Positions 35,845 to 49,400 of a stretch of 64,000 nt of DNA are shown in pieces (position 1 is the first letter of the stretch; the number at the start of each line of letters is the position of its first letter). Under the pieces are notes generated by a model. It did no database searches and was not told where the DNA came from. It worked only from the letters and a program-made list of their open reading frames with translations. This stretch comes from Otis tarda (taxonomy: Eukaryota > Chordata > Aves > Otidiformes > Otididae), in the NCBI GenBank assembly GCA_026413225.1, contig CM048553.1, positions 137,422,190 to 137,486,189 of the forward strand, read 5' to 3'. The position numbers and the translations under genes were made by a program.

Positions 35845-37272
35845 ACTAAGTTTGAATAATAATCTTTATTAGCTTATTTGTAAAAGGTACATTGTAATCC
35901 TGAGCTACTGCTTTTATACATTTAGCATCATACAAAGACAGATCATTTACAGTTTGATCATTTACATTTATTGTGCTCCAAAATCCTTATCTGAATATCA
36001 TTTTGTCCTAGCAGGAACATAGATAATTTAAATTACATGTATCCCTGAAACATCCACATTAATTTACCCATCTGACCCCATGATCTAAATTACTACAGTC
36101 GTCTAAATCACTCAGGACATTCCTTCCTAATTTAGCAAAAACTTGTTTAGAACTATAAAGATGGGCAGTGCAAGAACTGGTCCCTCAATCCTTTGTGAAT
36201 ACATCATTAGAAAAAGCTTTCTGTTTCCGTATTCTCTTAGCAAGTCAGTGCTAAATGGACTAGATGTACTTTGATGGAATGGTCCAAGTAATAGTTTACT
36301 CATTTCCTTATTACAGCAGTTAATGTGAATTTACAGTGTCTCCCTTTGCAGTGACCAGTGCATAACTCTCCCAAACAGGGAAAATCTGACATGATCAGAG
36401 GAAAGTAAGAGGCAACCCATCACCACCTTATTGTCACCTACGTGACACCAAAGTATTCCGAAACAAGTCATATGAAATGCTTCCCCTTAGACCCTGTAAA
36501 GGAACTTGTACAAATAACCAGAGTTAAGTTCCATAATCCGAGCATGGCTTTTAGGATTTGCCAGTTGGAAAAAACCAAAACGAAACATTTAAGTCTCAGG
36601 ATCGTTGAGAAGAAAGCATTTATCCTAACTGAAATCCAATCCTGGGTAAATGGAAATTTAATTGGACTACCAAAATAGCATCTCTCTACCTGAAAAAATC
36701 TCAAAGCATACAGTGTTTACAAATGTCTCTAGCAACAGTGTCAGTCTTTCAAAGTACACGCGTAACTGTCATTTCCTGAATAAGGTCACTATGATCTTAG
36801 GCAAAAGATACAGTAAGCAGTTCAAGCAAAATGCTTATTGCTTAGGTTTTAAAGCAAGCCACTTGAATATAATTCAGTTAAAATGTTAAGTACAAATGTG
36901 AAGCTACTGTAGAAACACTTATAAACACTCTTGCTTTTGAATTCTTACTGATCTTCTAGAAAAATGGCAGATGGATTTTATGATAACAAAGGAAATGTAA
37001 AACTTAATACTGTCTGTTGAAATAAAATTCAACACCTATAAAGACAGAGTTATGAACATGTAAACACAGCTTTAGTATTCAGAGCTAGGGAATCTAGCAG
37101 CAAAACAAACTATTTGCATATTATGTAGTGCAATGAACATTTGTTCTTAGAGACCCCCAGTCTTAAAACTACTTTGAACAGAATGGAATCCTTACACGAA
37201 AGGTTTTAAAAGTGTCCAAGATGTAATATCCAGAATTACTAGATGTTCATCTGCTATAATCTAACAATTTAT
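35845..37272 (-). other. PIP4P2: Probable PIP4P2 3'UTR with poly(A) signal
   Basis: After the TAG at 37273-37275 the same exon runs on through AT-rich DNA. AATAAA on the - strand at 35865-35870 is followed by a T-rich stretch, which fits a cleavage site near 35845. This would give a 3'UTR of about 1.4 kb. An alternative upstream or downstream site cannot be excluded. Confidence 0.5.
35865..35870 (-). terminator. Candidate PIP4P2 polyadenylation signal
   Basis: AATAAA in the context GCTAATAAAGATT on the - strand, with U-rich sequence downstream. Confidence 0.5.
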
Positions 37273-37416
37273 CTAGGCAAAACTGTGCTCTGGATAACTG
37301 ACTTTAATAGCTCCCCAGTAGCAGGCTCGAATGAGGCAGATTAAACCTAAGAGATAAGCAATAGCCCAGGAAACATATGTTGCGTGAAATCGCCGGGCGA
37401 AATCTTGTGTACCAAC
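37273..37416 (-). CDS. PIP4P2: PIP4P2 coding exon 7, second membrane segment and C terminus
   Basis: The coding part is 144 bp with acceptor TCTTTTTAG. It encodes [47 protein letters not shown] and TAG. Confidence 0.97.
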   Translation of the reverse strand, partial: VGTQDFARRFHATYVSWAIAYLLGLICLIRACYWGAIKVSYPEHSFA

Positions 37417-40400
37417 CTAAAAAGAGAAAACATAAGTGTCAAACATATAGCACTACCTGCTCTTCAGGGAAGAGCAAATTATATTAAGGAGAAGCATTTT
37501 GGCATCTCTTCTACTCTAATAAGGATAAATTAGATATTTTATTAGCTTAATTTTACACAATCATAGGATAATTGAGCTTGGAAGGGACATCAGGACGTCT
37601 CTAGTGCCAACTTCCCGATCAAAGTAGGGTCAACTCTAAGGTCAGACCAAGTTGTTCAGGGTTTTAACCCAGCTGAGCCCCCATAAAAATCCAAGAATGG
37701 AGGCTACACAAGCCTCTGGGAACACTTCATGGAGAAACATTTTCATCCTTTTCAAACTCAGTAAGGTAGTTAAAAATATATCTGTCTATATATATACAAA
37801 CCTGTCCTCACTGTTTTAATTTCTGGCTGTCACTGGTTTTTATTAGAGAAACTGCAAAAACCTTTATAACTCATTTAAGCTCACACGTAAAAAATTATTC
37901 CGATTATAATGCGAGTTGGAGGTATAATGAGAATCACACATATGAATTCAACTGCAAGTATTTCCTCATACATTCTACCTGGCAGGCCCAGAAAAGTAAG
38001 TTGGCTCTAGTAACCAGTACCAGATACTTCAGAGCCAAGCAAATCAGATATTATTGTTACTCTGTTACTCAGAAAACTGTGAGCCTTTTAATTTGTAAAT
38101 AGCTTATCACCTGGTTTTACTCCGTATAGCTTGTACAAATTATAAAGGCACATACATGTCTCTAACGTTTGGAATCTCATTCCTCTCCACTGCAGTGGTA
38201 CTTACATTCCTGGCTATATTTCTGGAAACCTAGAAGTCTTGAGAGCCCTAGCAAGAGCAAGATGTTCCAGTATTTCTACAGTGAAGTAAAACCATTTTTC
38301 ATAAAATTGAAGTTTTTGGAGAGATGAAGAGTCAAATATAACATGAGGAAGAAGAGACTCTAAAAGTGCCAGATCTTTTTTTTTTTTAGGAACATTTCAT
38401 TTTTTCTGTCTAACTCAGATTATTAAGTTCATGGTTTTAATACAGACGACAAAAACCATACAAACTTAGGAGGTTTTACTCAAGTGCTGAGGAAAGAAGA
38501 GCTGGTTGACCAAGGGAGCGCCTTTGTACATGTACACCCCTGCACACAGTTGCAAGTATATCACAGTACATCACTCACAGTTAATCCAACTCCAATGAAG
38601 ATGCATATCATTCCAATTGTAATATATGCACAGCAGCGTCTCCGTGGCAGTGCACTTCCAACAGAAGAACTGTTAGAAAATAAATGGTATTTTAAATTTT
38701 TAAAAAAGAACTACATAAATAGTAACTGTTCAGTCTAAATGGGGGAAGAGGAAAAGCATGGCAATATACATACACCATCTTCAGTTTCTAAAGTTGTAGG
38801 CAAAGTCTACAATTATACCAAGTAATAAAAGACAGAGTTCACATTTGTTTTAAAGCAGAACTATTGGTGAAGATTATCTAGTATCTAACAATCTAAATGC
38901 TTTCAAGAAAGATTTGTGCTACACCTATTGTTTGAGTCAGTAACTTCAGAAGTGTGACAAGTTCTTTTTCCTTTCTAAATTTCTTTTAGAGTTCTACCAC
39001 AAGTTACATGAGCTGTACAAATCACTGCTGACAACCAAGGTAAATAAAACCCCTGGAAGTTCTGTCACTCATCATCTAGACTACGAACTCCAAGACAGAC
39101 AGCTTTGTTACAGTGCTTCAGTCAAACAGAATATAAAATGCAAATAAAACATTACATTTACTACAGGTTAGAAAAGTTTTTCCATAAGCTCAGTGTTGTT
39201 TAGCAAATAGATCTTGAGTCACACATTTTCAATCATACAGCTACACTAACGAGGAAAATAGGTACATAATTTAATTCAATTGAAGCACAGTGCACACGTA
39301 GGTCCACTTAAAGGACTAAAGAGGCAGAGGTGCTTTCATAAAACATGTACCATCTATTGTAGAGGTAGTTTTGAAGCAACTAATGATAGTATGCTTCAGG
39401 ATAAGTACTTCATCCCATTCTGTGGGAAATACTTTGGAAATACTGGGTTGCTTGTACTCTGTGTTCAAATATGCAAGGGAGAGTCATTTTCAGCTCATGA
39501 TAGTTCAACATATTCAGGATAAATATGTAACAGAAGAAAGCACTGCTGAACTATTGAAGTACTACTTCTGTCACATGACTGACCAAATTCTGGCTACAGT
39601 TAATTAACCACATAGTAAGGCATCATATGCTTAGCATGTGACAAGATTTTTTTTAAGCATTCATCTTAGAAAGCCTTCAAATAGATTGGTTTAAGCAGCT
39701 TTACTCCAATATTATTTCTTTACAAGGAATTCCTAAAATGCTCCAAGAGAAAAAAAAAATCCACAACAAACTAAAAACACCACACCAGTCCTCCAGCTAA
39801 CACACTGAGCTTCATTTTGCAAGGCAAAGGTTGAATACCATGACCACTCATAAGCCACCTCTTACAAGTTTTCAGAAGAGGAGGAGAAGTCCCAAAACTG
39901 TTCTGCTCATCAGTTTCCCAAGGGAAATGACTTCTTACTGAAAGCCTAACCACACACATTTGGGAAGGGATTGGGTGGTACGTGCAGTGTGATTAGGGTG
40001 GGAGAATTCCCAATCAGGGAAATAATAGTATCTTAACATCCTGTCACCCCCTCCCCCACCACGCCCCAAAAACCACTCTAAATACTTCTAGAGCCATTCT
40101 AGAAAATGTCCAATTCCAAATTACACAAGAAAAAAAATAAACAAAAACAAAATCAGAAGCTTTATAAAAGGGGATAGTAAGGAGGCTTCTCCAGAAGCTG
40201 AACTGATGAGCACTGAGCTTGCCAAACTGACCTTAGGATCCCTGCTTCGCAGGATTTCCTGGATAGGTACTCAGAAAGTTAATTCTATTACAGAGTTGGA
40301 TACCTTAAGATAAGCTGGTAGAAATGTCATATTCAATAGACCTAAAGCATGCATGATATTTACTGCGCTGTGTATTTCACATGGAAACAAAGTTCATTTT

Positions 40401-43400
40401 GGGAAAGAGACCTTCACTTTCAGAGCTGTCTGACTTACGATCTTGGTTTTGTAATCATAATATTGCAGGTGCTATGTGTATTTTCCATCCATATTTCTCT
40501 CAAGCTTTGTCCTCACCTATCTAGTAAAAAAAGCTGGGGGAGAAGCCATCACCTCAGATACTGCAAAAACAAAATGTAAAGAATGTCATAATTTAACTGC
40601 CTTTTCCTTCCCACAGAAAGCAAAGATGAAATAAAAATATAAGCTTCTATAGTCACATAACAGAGCTGGGAATATTTATCAATCCAAATAAATCATAACT
40701 TATTTTTCATCCACCGACAGTGATATTAGCCACGGAGCCAGGCCACTCTAAATAGCGAGGTTTCCTTTTACCCTCCCGAAATGACAAAAAAACCCCAAAC
40801 TAACTTTGAATAAAGAAAGCTGAAACCTTACCCTAAAACTTACCAACGGTGGGATCTTTGACAGGTGCATCCAGAAATATTAAAACTGGGGTCAAAACAA
40901 CATTTTTTAAATCACAGAAGCAGCTGTTTCCATTGTGGGACTAATGAGGGTGAACTCACTGCAAAGCTATCCAGAAGGCAGTGGTTCTTTCTTTCTAAGC
41001 TGCTGTTAAGGAAGCAATGGCACCTGCCAGACCTTTGGGCAGCAGCAGATATAAAAGACACCAAAGCCAATTTAGCATCAAGTAGTAATTAGAAGAAGGG
41101 AAAAGCGCCACAAGGGACAGAGGCTATTAAAGGAGTAGCACAAGAGAGAACGCAGGGTCTCTTGTACTCCAAATAATAGGAATTATTGCCAGGGGTTCAG
41201 ACACGCTTTTAGAAGGGTTTTTAAGAGGAAGATCAAAATGCTAGTATTGAAGGTGAACAGCACTGCTGAAACTAGCCTCCACAGCAGTGACGGCATTCCA
41301 ACATCTGTCTTTCCTAAAGATCTTGCAGACTTTATGGGCAAAAGTGTTATAAATTCAATAGGGTTCATCATTTTGTCAGACCTTAAAAAAAAAAAAAAAA
41401 AAAAAAAGTAGGTTCTACGGGTTGGTGGGGGGAAGATTTGGCACTCTGAAATAAAAACTTGTACCATTCATTTCTCTTTACAGTAACTGAATTCATGATC
41501 CTGAAGTTTCTAGATGATTTAATATACGGTTTGGGAAAGAGCAGCAGACAAAAAAAAAAAAACAGTTCCTGCTTCTTCTCCATCATTAGATGAGAAAAAT
41601 ACCAGAAGCCTTCCTTAAACCTCTCACTCTTTTGGGAAACACACTGATAAACATGTAGTATTTTCTAACAAAAAAATAATTGAAAACAGTAAAAAGAAAC
41701 AGTTTCTCCCCCATTTCCAGGTGTCATCCTCTATACTCTATACTATAAAATAGAACTGTATTGCAACAATTTCCTCATTAGCTACATTTGTTGTTCCAGT
41801 GCTGTAAATCATGTGCAACTAAGGGATTACGTCTGGCAGAACCACTATGCATCAGTAGGGCTTCTGCAAACACCTTACCTATACTGGCATGACCATGTTT
41901 GCAGTCCATTTCGAAAGAGATTTGGTCATTTGCCAAATAAGTGATTTTATTCTCTGTATCACAGCTAATTTCTTATATTTCCCAAGTTACTGTCCAAAAA
42001 ATGACTCTTGTTAGGGGGAACATGAGATGACGATACAGACAAAAAAAGTATGTCACAAAATAATAAATGCGACCACAGTAGTAGCAGGTAGATGTGATTA
42101 AAAACAAACAAGAAACCCAGGATTCTGTTTCCCCTAACATCCAGATATGAAAGGTTCCTTTGTTTATGTACTCTGAGGCACTGTCTCTATTTTCGCCAAA
42201 CATTTTTTTCCTTATTGACCTTTTTGTGTACTAACTCCTAACCTCCTAACTTGCCCTGCAGTTTTACAAGGCATTCTTAACATTAAGATCCAGTATCCAT
42301 CAACCAAATAGGTGGACACAAACATGCTATTTGCAGAGATTCACTGCACTTTTAAAAATGTTTGAAAAAAAATAATTTAAATTATTTGAGAATCTAAAAG
42401 TCTCAGCAGATGTCTTCTTGAAAATCCTACTGTTGCAGAGACTCAAGGTGCCTTTTGCCTCAGTCTACACTGTCCTTTTTTCAGTAACAATTATCGACTG
42501 AGTCAACACAGAAGGAATGAATAGTTTTGCATTAATAAGCTGAAATAAAGAACCTCACATTCCCTTCTGACTACTTGGCTACAGGTACAACAACACAGGG
42601 CTGATAGAAAGCTGCAGGTCACTGCAGTTATTTATTCCATCATCATGACTCAAAGTTCTGCCTCACCTATGCTGTGCCCTAAATCCGTGCATTAGAAACG
42701 TTTATGCTGCTGGAGGTGCAGAACTCCTGACCACTGCATCTCAAATGCAGGAAGACACCAAGCAACTCATTCAAAGCTTAAATGACAATATTCCATAGTC
42801 TGTATCCTCAGCCCAAGGAAAAAAATGCCCATTTGTTAAAATTTGTTTTGTATTCTGCAACTCAGTTGCCACTCAAGCTATAGTTTTCACAAATTGCACT
42901 GCAGAGATGCTCTGGTTTTATTACACACAGGTGTCATGCTTGGCACTTTGAAGACAAAAATACTAAGAAACCCTTAGACTCCAGCTGGATTTTAAAATAC
43001 AAGCAACATAAATCAACAGAAGACAGAGCAAAAGATCACATGATATGGCTTTTGGACTGTTGCTTGCAGTGGTTTTGTTTTGTTATTGTTTGGGTTGAGT
43101 TTGTTTTTCTTGGTTTTTTTTCTTAAGGTTAAACAGCAAGTAATATTGTACCTAAGGACAGTCAAGAAAAAAAGCCTAGGTCAGCTATCAAGTGACATGA
43201 TAAAATATAAAACATAATTAGAATTAGTTTAAAAACAAACTAAACCACAAGACACCAACCCCTCTCCTCCAGGATTGAAAAGACTGAATGCAATTATAGT
43301 CAGTAAAAAAAACCCTGCAAAGCAACATCTCGTCAAGACCATGAGTTTATTTGACCTAAGCAAAACTAGAACATATCCACACCCCATCAGTTACAAGCCT

Positions 43401-46400
43401 GAGGTTAAACATACCACTAGACTAACTTCTCTGTCAAATACTGCAGTAAAATATTTCTCTCTCTGTTGAAGGCCGGACCATGCCAACATCTACATTTATC
43501 CTAAGTCTTCTGCTTACTAAGGGACCTGCTAGTTTTCCTACAGCATACAACACAGCTGTGGTTCTCCATTCCCAGTTGAAAACACATTTGCTCCTTGCCT
43601 ATCAAATGAAGACAAATATTTAAATAAATCAGGAAGACAAGAAAGTCTCTCAAGTAATATTTTTAAGTCTTATTTCACACTCTGTGGTTGAGATTCCATA
43701 CAAATTTAAAGTATATTTGTTGCGTAGCTTTTAACAACACTTCAAACTAAGTATTCTCAACCTCAGAAAAGAAAGGCAAAACAGATACTCAAGACCACCC
43801 CCAAACAAAAACAGTCTTAGAACTCTTGTATTCTGATTTTTCTTATTATTATTGAAGTAATAGCAAATGAGTAGACAAGTTATTCCACAGTAACTTATAA
43901 ACATTAAACAAGCTAATGCATTAAGATGCTTAACACAAATTAGTTGTTGAGTTTATGAAATCAGTAAACTTCTTTCAAATTAAGACAAGATTATTTCCTT
44001 TCCTCCTTTTACAATAAGGCAATTCATGTTCTACATTTAATCATGACATCTGACTAACTGCATGAAGCGGTAAAATTTCAAGAACTTAAGTTGTTAATTT
44101 TAGCAACCCATTCCTGTCTATTGTTAGCAGCTTATTTTTGCCTCTAGCAATTCAATCAGAGCATTTCAATAAATGCAGGTTGGATTTGTCAAAGTTACTG
44201 ATTTGTGCACAAAGAGTGAAGAGTGCATGTGCACATAACATGTTCTTTAGCCTTGAAATTCAGATGAGCATAGCAAAATAATCAGCATTGGAGACACATT
44301 TTAGTCCAAAGACTTATGGAAGAAACAGTGGCAACTTACTTAACAGTTAATTTACGTGACCTTGCTTTCAGAGAACTTACATTTTTTTGCAGTGTGGGCA
44401 TTTTGCTAGTGTGTTAAACCTCAGTTCCATCCACTGTAAAAAGAAAAAAATAAGAAGGTTGAAAAACTAGCCTGAGAAAATGTTTGTTGTACTTCATGCT
44501 AAATGTCACTGTGAAAACATTTTGCTTCTCAGGCTTTCTTTGACTTTTTCTTGCTTTCTTCCGTAAATGGGATGCCCTTTTGTCAGTGGCAACATAGGAC
44601 TGGGATTTCCATGTGAACACTTCCCATGACTTGCCTTAGTATTACTAGATTCACTTGACGTAATGTGGTTTAATGCACAGGCGCAGTATGGGCAACGTGG
44701 TAATATTAATACCGTTTTTTCTCTTACTTCCACAACTACGAATGTACCCTGAATCAAAATAATTCTGTTTTCTTTGGCACAATTACAGAAAGACGCATTT
44801 TCCCATCTCTCCCCAACCCTTGCATCATTTGCAAAAACCAAGTTAAATATGCACAGAAAGATTAGCTACAGGATATTTTAGAAAGCAGATGTCTTTATAA
44901 GTTTAATATCAGTAAAATAGAGAATGCTATTAGCTACTTACATGGCATTTTTAAGAAGTGATCTATAAAACCATACATGCTATGGTCACAGCCCCCCATG
45001 CACACACCTGTCTGGGTAACAGCCTTAGTACAGGGAATGCCTAGGATTACCTCAACCAAAGGATACACAGGCATACGCTCATTTAAAACCAGCAGTATTT
45101 GTTAAATTTCATTCTGTGATAAGACAAGTATTAAACCAAACATTCTAAACGTGTTTGCCTTCAACAAGGGGATAAGACTGTTTTTCTTCGCTCTGAAAGT
45201 AGTTCTGTTGTAACTGCAGCTCTTTTCTTCTGACATTGCAACTGGAAGTAGTTAGCACAGTTTCCTGCTTAAATATAATTTTCCTCTCCTCTCTCCTCCC
45301 TTCTTAATTTATTCAAACATCACACTGCAAGTTACTAGTAGGGGAATAAGCCACAGCGCAGACCATCAGTGCCTCCATTTGGGTTCTCCTTATCCCCATG
45401 AGAAATCAGAAGCTGGTCCACTGAAGTGACTAGCGTTGTTGTAACTGCTGCAAACACAAATCAAACTCAGTGCCCATCCTTGTACGGGAAACGGGACACA
45501 GCTACAGCACAGCACCATTTAAACACTGACAACAGATTTACCATTTTTTATGTGCAAAGAAAGGATGTAGCTTGTAATGCCTTTCCAGTATGAGTAGGTT
45601 TTGCTGCAAGCAAGATTCTGATCCACATTATTTAATGTGTTTTTCTGCCTCCTGAAGGTCTCCCTTAGATTTCTTTCTAGTGAAGAATTGTCCTCATTAG
45701 AAGTAAATAAAACTATCTTTTTTTTTCCTCGTTCTGAAGTATCCAATTACAATACCAGGTACACAGTTGTTCTTTAAAATTTGTTTGTTTACAAACACTG
45801 GGCCAAACTGATTTCACATAGCTCTATTTTATCCCTATTTTATCAACTTCACTTCTCTACACTAGTTTTATTCCAGGGTAGGCAACTCCATTTCCAAAGT
45901 TACTCATTAATGATCTTTTTAGAGGTTTATTTATTTTAAGATTTCTGATTATTAGCCATAGTTACTAATGGATACAAACTCAAATGCACTTAGGCTTTAA
46001 ATATTGGTGGAAAACCCAGACTTTTCGGTAAGAGTTACCTGGGAGTAAGAGAAGCACTAATTGCTGTGATGCCTTCTGCACACATTGGAAATATTTGCAT
46101 AAAAAAAAAAGCAAAAATGCAACAAGACATACATTTGAACTACAAGAATTCAGATCACATTAGCACAGTAGGGAAAGGTTATTTTTGTACACATTGTAAT
46201 TCTTGGAGTTTTGGTGGGTTTAACAAGTAGTTTAAATCATGCATAAAGCTGGTATTCTTACTCATATTCCACAGTGCTTTAAAGCACCTAATCTTGTTTC
46301 ATGTTGTTAAGAAAACTTGGTTACAGTTACATGAAATTTAGCTCCCTGTCAACAATACAGACTATATGATTCCCATTGAAACAATACAACAAACAATAGC

Positions 46401-49400
46401 CCAAATCCACAGTTAGATGTACTGGAACACAGATGAGTATTTCAGAGAGCTCTTAAATGTTTCAACTGTGGACAAAACCAGATATTCATCAAGGGATTTA
46501 CTAGAAGAATATGTTAAGCTTTCTTCCTTCTGACCCTAAAAGTTCTCAATGCCTTCAATACAAGAGAGACAAAAAAAAAAAAAAAAAAAAAAAAAAAAGA
46601 CATACATGCATATGTACACACACATCCCTACATACACAGTTGCTTCTGCCAGAAAGAGCTTTCCCTCCACTCTCCTCAAGTCCTTTGGGAAAGCAAAATA
46701 CTTCTGCAAATTAAAACATTTCTTAGTTTTCTAAAAAAATTAAAGGGTTTTCTATTCAATTATTTCAGAAGAAATTTTTTTTTTTTTTAACTAATCAAAT
46801 ATGAAAAGATTGACAGAACACAACTGACAAGCCACAGTGCTTTGCCTACAGCCTGTGGCTTCCACAGCTTGCTCCTGGCTTCTTGTCCTTGATGGTGTCT
46901 CAGAGCAGGACAGCAGCAGAGGGATGGCAGAGGGGAGGGACAGGGACACCCCTCCCCTGCCTGCCACCATTTGTAAAAGCAACTCAGCCTTGACAGCCAC
47001 AAATCATCAGAGGCCCCTGGGAGAGTGGTTATGGGGAATGACTTACTGCTGGCAGAAACAGTAACTCAGCCACAGCCCAAGTCCAGAAGCTCTCAAAAAA
47101 ACCCAAACCAGATGAGACTGAAATTCAGCAGGACAGTTATACTGTCGTCCTGCCCTCCTTTTCTATTCTACCACTTTTTCCACTTGTCTGAACTCCAGAT
47201 CTTCCAGAAACAGTGGAAACCTTAACACAGAAAAGACTCCTATCAGGTTACCCAGGGAAAAAAATAATCTGATTAACAAAATCTGAATAATTAGTGATAG
47301 TTCAGCTGCAGTATCACTTCAGTACTAAGTCATTCTCCTAGCTGAGACAGAGAAACTTTAAAGCACTTAATAGCATGGAACACACTTTTAATAACTTACA
47401 AAAAACAGCCCCCATGTGTAGAGGCAGGGAAAGCACAGCCCATACTTATGCTTTCACATGGCGTGGGGGTGGAATCTTGAAAAGGTGGCGAACAAGTTCA
47501 TGCTCTTAAAAGAACACAGAACAAGCAACTGACAAACTGACTTTTCCACCCCAGGGACTCTAGCTTTGCTTGTCTGTTTTATTTATTTTTTAACTGCCAA
47601 GTAAAGTAAAGGAGATACCTTACTGACTTGCTGAGAGACGCATCTAGCATTACATATTTGCCTTACAATGTGGAGACATCAAAGGGCAGAAATACCCTCA
47701 CAGAAGCTGAGTTTCCAAGCTGGCTAAAGCACTTCTATTTTTTGCTTCTCCGCTCGCTCTCAAACCCAAACAATTTCCTGATTTTTCTTAACTAAAAAAG
47801 TTTTTTGCAGAATCTCAGACTTAGTAACAGAAAGAGGTACAAACAAAAGAGTGGTGGGAAAGCTGTGTAAAGGGAGAAAAAACACAGTTTGTTTCTTGGT
47901 AACTCAGCATAAAAAAAAAAGAATACAAGCTTCAAATTTCTAATAACTTTGAGGGTTTCTTTTCAATGTACCATGAAGTGGTAAACTGGTCTTACTGGCA
48001 GATAGGACTATGAAGTTCAAAATTATGGCAGCTCCCTAAAGCTACCATCAGATCTGAAGTCACATGCACAAATTCCAAATTAGAAAATTTAGCCTTTTAA
48101 GGCATAATCTAGTAGTTATGGGCAAAACCAGCCTTTATGGGTTTTGTGGTTTGGTTTTTTTTTTTTCTCCCTTATATTCACCTAAAGAAGTTCATAGTGT
48201 AAACGACAGAATTAATTTGAGCTGCACTTAGAGAGTAAATAGGGGATAAAGATAAATAAAACACCCATGCTTATGAAAGCCTCCAAAGATAGGCCAATAA
48301 TTTCACAATGAGAATTTTGTTTCATAACATTGACTGTTCCCTCCAAAAGAAAATTTATTAAATCACATAGTAGAGATGTCTTTTTGTGTTAAGAGACCAC
48401 ATTAAGACTTAATACTGTAACTCTTCTACAGGACTGCTTTTGCCTGTGCAGTTTTAAAGTTGTGCTAAAAAACATAACTGCATTACAAAATTAAATCATG
48501 ACTCAGTATGGAACTACAGTGTTCATGCAGGTACTCAACAGTTTGTAACATGCTACTTATTAAAAAAAAAAAAACTAAAAGAAAAGGCAACCTTTAACAA
48601 AAGATTCCTGGTTTAGAATATGTACTGGAAGCAGCTTTTTTCTTCCATAGATCCAGTAGTTTTCTGTTAGTTACATTATTCTATACCGCACACAATATTC
48701 TTAGTAGTTAAGGTCGCATATAGACTTGCATTTAAAAAAAAAAACAAACAGAAAACCCACTCCAGCTATCTCCACTTAGAGACTACTGTCCTTCAGCAAG
48801 GATTAAAATAGGAATATATATATATTTAATATATAGGCAGAATTAGTAGATAGAGTATTTCTTAAGCATCTCTCTAATGATTTCTCAGACACTATATTAC
48901 ATGCAAACACATACTAAAATCCCTAGTTCCTCTTTAAAAAAAAAAAGTGTAAGAGCCATCTCCTGCTCTCACTTTCTCTCACTGCTGATACAAGCCATGG
49001 AGTGCCATCCCCTAAGCTTCCTTTTTTCTTTCACAAAATGCACTTGAGTATTCTCTGGCCTGTGTGTATCTTACAATCCTTTGCTTCAAGAACATAACAC
49101 CACTCTGGTGACTAGGCAGGTCCTTCAGCTGTACCACTTATCTTAGCCATTTCCCATAACTCACAAACCTGACAAACATTCAAGCGCTGTGAGATGATGA
49201 AGCTAAAGCTAGATTACTTGTTTACTGCAGAGACGGTTCCTAAATCAAAATTCAAGTATGGCAGCTCCCTGTCCGTGTAAAAGGCTGCAAACGGTTCAAC
49301 ACCAAAAGAATATCCTTGCATCCTTCCACTTCAAAAACAGGATCAACTCTCAGCCTCACATATAAACCAGAGTCTCCAGTTCTGTAACTGACAGATATGC

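Larger units (their letters stand above)
37417..44380 (-). other. PIP4P2 introns 6 (37417-38578) and 5 (38670-44380)
   Basis: GT-AG introns with one CR1 tail at 37560-37738, a 23-A run at 41385-41407 and a G/T-rich tract near 43068-43122. No nested gene was seen. Confidence 0.85.
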